Part shown: one piece after another, positions 63,698-64,000 of the stretch
Layout of the letters: the number at the start of each line of letters is the position of its first letter
Numbering within the stretch: position 1 is the first letter of the stretch
DNA from: Stentor coeruleus
Lineage: Eukaryota; Ciliophora; Heterotrichea; Heterotrichida; Stentoridae
NCBI GenBank assembly: GCA_001970955.1
Contig: MPUH01000091.1
Span: forward strand, 48,470 to 112,469
Reading direction: 5' to 3'
DNA length: 64,000 nucleotides
Translations under genes and position numbers: made by a program
Notes under the pieces: model-generated
What the model was told of the DNA's origin: nothing
What the model saw: the letters and a program-made list of their open reading frames with translations, nothing else
The model's database searches: none

Positions 63698-64000
63698 ATG
63701 AACCAAAACCAAGGTGAAAACTTACAACATGTAGGAGATCTTAAAGGCCATGGAGGCTGGGTTACTGCTATGGTGACTGGTAATTCCGACCACCCTGACC
63801 TTTTAGTATCAGTATCTCGTGATCGTTCACTACTCATCTGGAAAATGTCGACCACAGTAGACCAAGGCGAAATCTCAAGCGTCAAAGGCACAACATACCG
63901 AAGACTCACTGGGCACTCGCACTTCATATCTGATGTAGTCTTATCATCTGACAACAACTTCGCCTTGACAAGTTCATGGGACACAACAATGAGACTTTGG
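63698..64000 (+). CDS. RACK1: RACK1 (WD40), 5' part, cut by window end
   Basis: First 101 codons of a WD40 protein, open to the right edge. Two WD repeats are visible: LKGHGGWVTAMVTGNSDHPD with SVSRDRSLLIW, and LTGHSHFISDVVLSSDNNFA with SSWDTTMRLW. This order and the short N-terminus fit RACK1/GBLP, the ribosome-associated scaffold on the 40S subunit. The RACK1-typical loop between repeats (TTYRRLTGHSHF) is present. Codon use is less AT-biased (many C-ending codons) than in neighbours, as expected for a highly expressed gene. Confidence 0.96.
   Translation, partial: MNQNQGENLQHVGDLKGHGGWVTAMVTGNSDHPDLLVSVSRDRSLLIWKMSTTVDQGEISSVKGTTYRRLTGHSHFISDVVLSSDNNFALTSSWDTTMRLW

Noticed and set aside
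1-64000. Use of reassigned stop codons as in Condylostoma or Blepharisma
   Set aside because: Conserved genes end cleanly at TAA, TAG and TGA, and internal stops vanish with 15-16 nt introns. Only the RBR tail remains unexplained.
1-64000. tRNA, rRNA, telomere or CRISPR
   Set aside because: The GTTCGA strings found lie within coding sequence. No cloverleaf, telomeric repeat at either edge, or spaced repeat array was seen.

Overview
The window looks like a macronuclear contig from a heterotrich ciliate, most consistent with Stentor. Thirteen introns can be placed by restoring conserved protein frames: eleven are 15 nt and two are 16 nt, all GTA...AG. TAA, TAG and TGA all end genes, so the standard code is in use. 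Intergenic DNA is very AT-rich, genes are compact, and many start codons sit a few bases after a TATAA-like string. I see about 31 protein genes (two cut by the window edges), several decayed gene remnants, no tRNA, rRNA or CRISPR, and no transposase or other mobile-element gene. Three single-N positions (28536, 32940, 56969) are each flanked by an exact 66-67 bp direct duplication. They look like unmerged contig overlaps and split three genes.

Layout. 0-19 kb: a partial MGN-starting protein (-), a MOK-type ciliary kinase (+), a two-TM sensor-like protein (-), a 1,718-residue amylase-like/starch-synthase-like/CBM48 fusion (-), a MORN protein (-), a FAAH-like amidase (-) and an IQ protein (-). 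19-32 kb: a small poly-Ser-tailed protein, a decayed coiled-coil gene, an IQ protein, a CaaX-ended coiled-coil protein, four paralogous coiled-coil genes resembling the TSNAXIP1 N-terminal domain, the first of four 7TM paralogues, and a TPR/IQ gene. 32-47 kb: a small ORF, an RBR-type E3 ligase whose reading frame continues past its TAA, a second CCC-CaaX protein, three more 7TM paralogues, a PKG-type kinase with four cyclic-nucleotide domains, and a single-bromodomain BET protein. 47-64 kb: a coiled-coil protein 27 bp ahead of gamma-tubulin, a C2H2 protein, an ankyrin/2xSAM/CaaX protein, a protein with two Rab domains in tandem, RAB28, a RING-CH (MARCH-like) protein, a coiled-coil protein, a CCT-domain protein and the start of RACK1.

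Themes. Several genes fit cilium, basal-body and cortex biology (MOK, RAB28, gamma-tubulin, PKG, MORN, IQ and TSNAXIP1-like proteins). Four products end in CaaX boxes (CEIF, CVLI, CSLM, CSIF) and three start with MG, two of them followed by Cys, as in acylated N-termini. The 20-45 kb stretch is a zone of local gene duplication. The most interesting candidates are the 7TM family with its shared phase-2 mini-intron just before the last helix, the glucan-synthase fusion whose amylase half lacks canonical catalytic residues, the tandem-Rab protein, and the E3 ligase with coding continuation beyond a stop. Strand composition also tracks transcription: coding strands are C-rich and G-poor before the ATG and G-rich after the stop.
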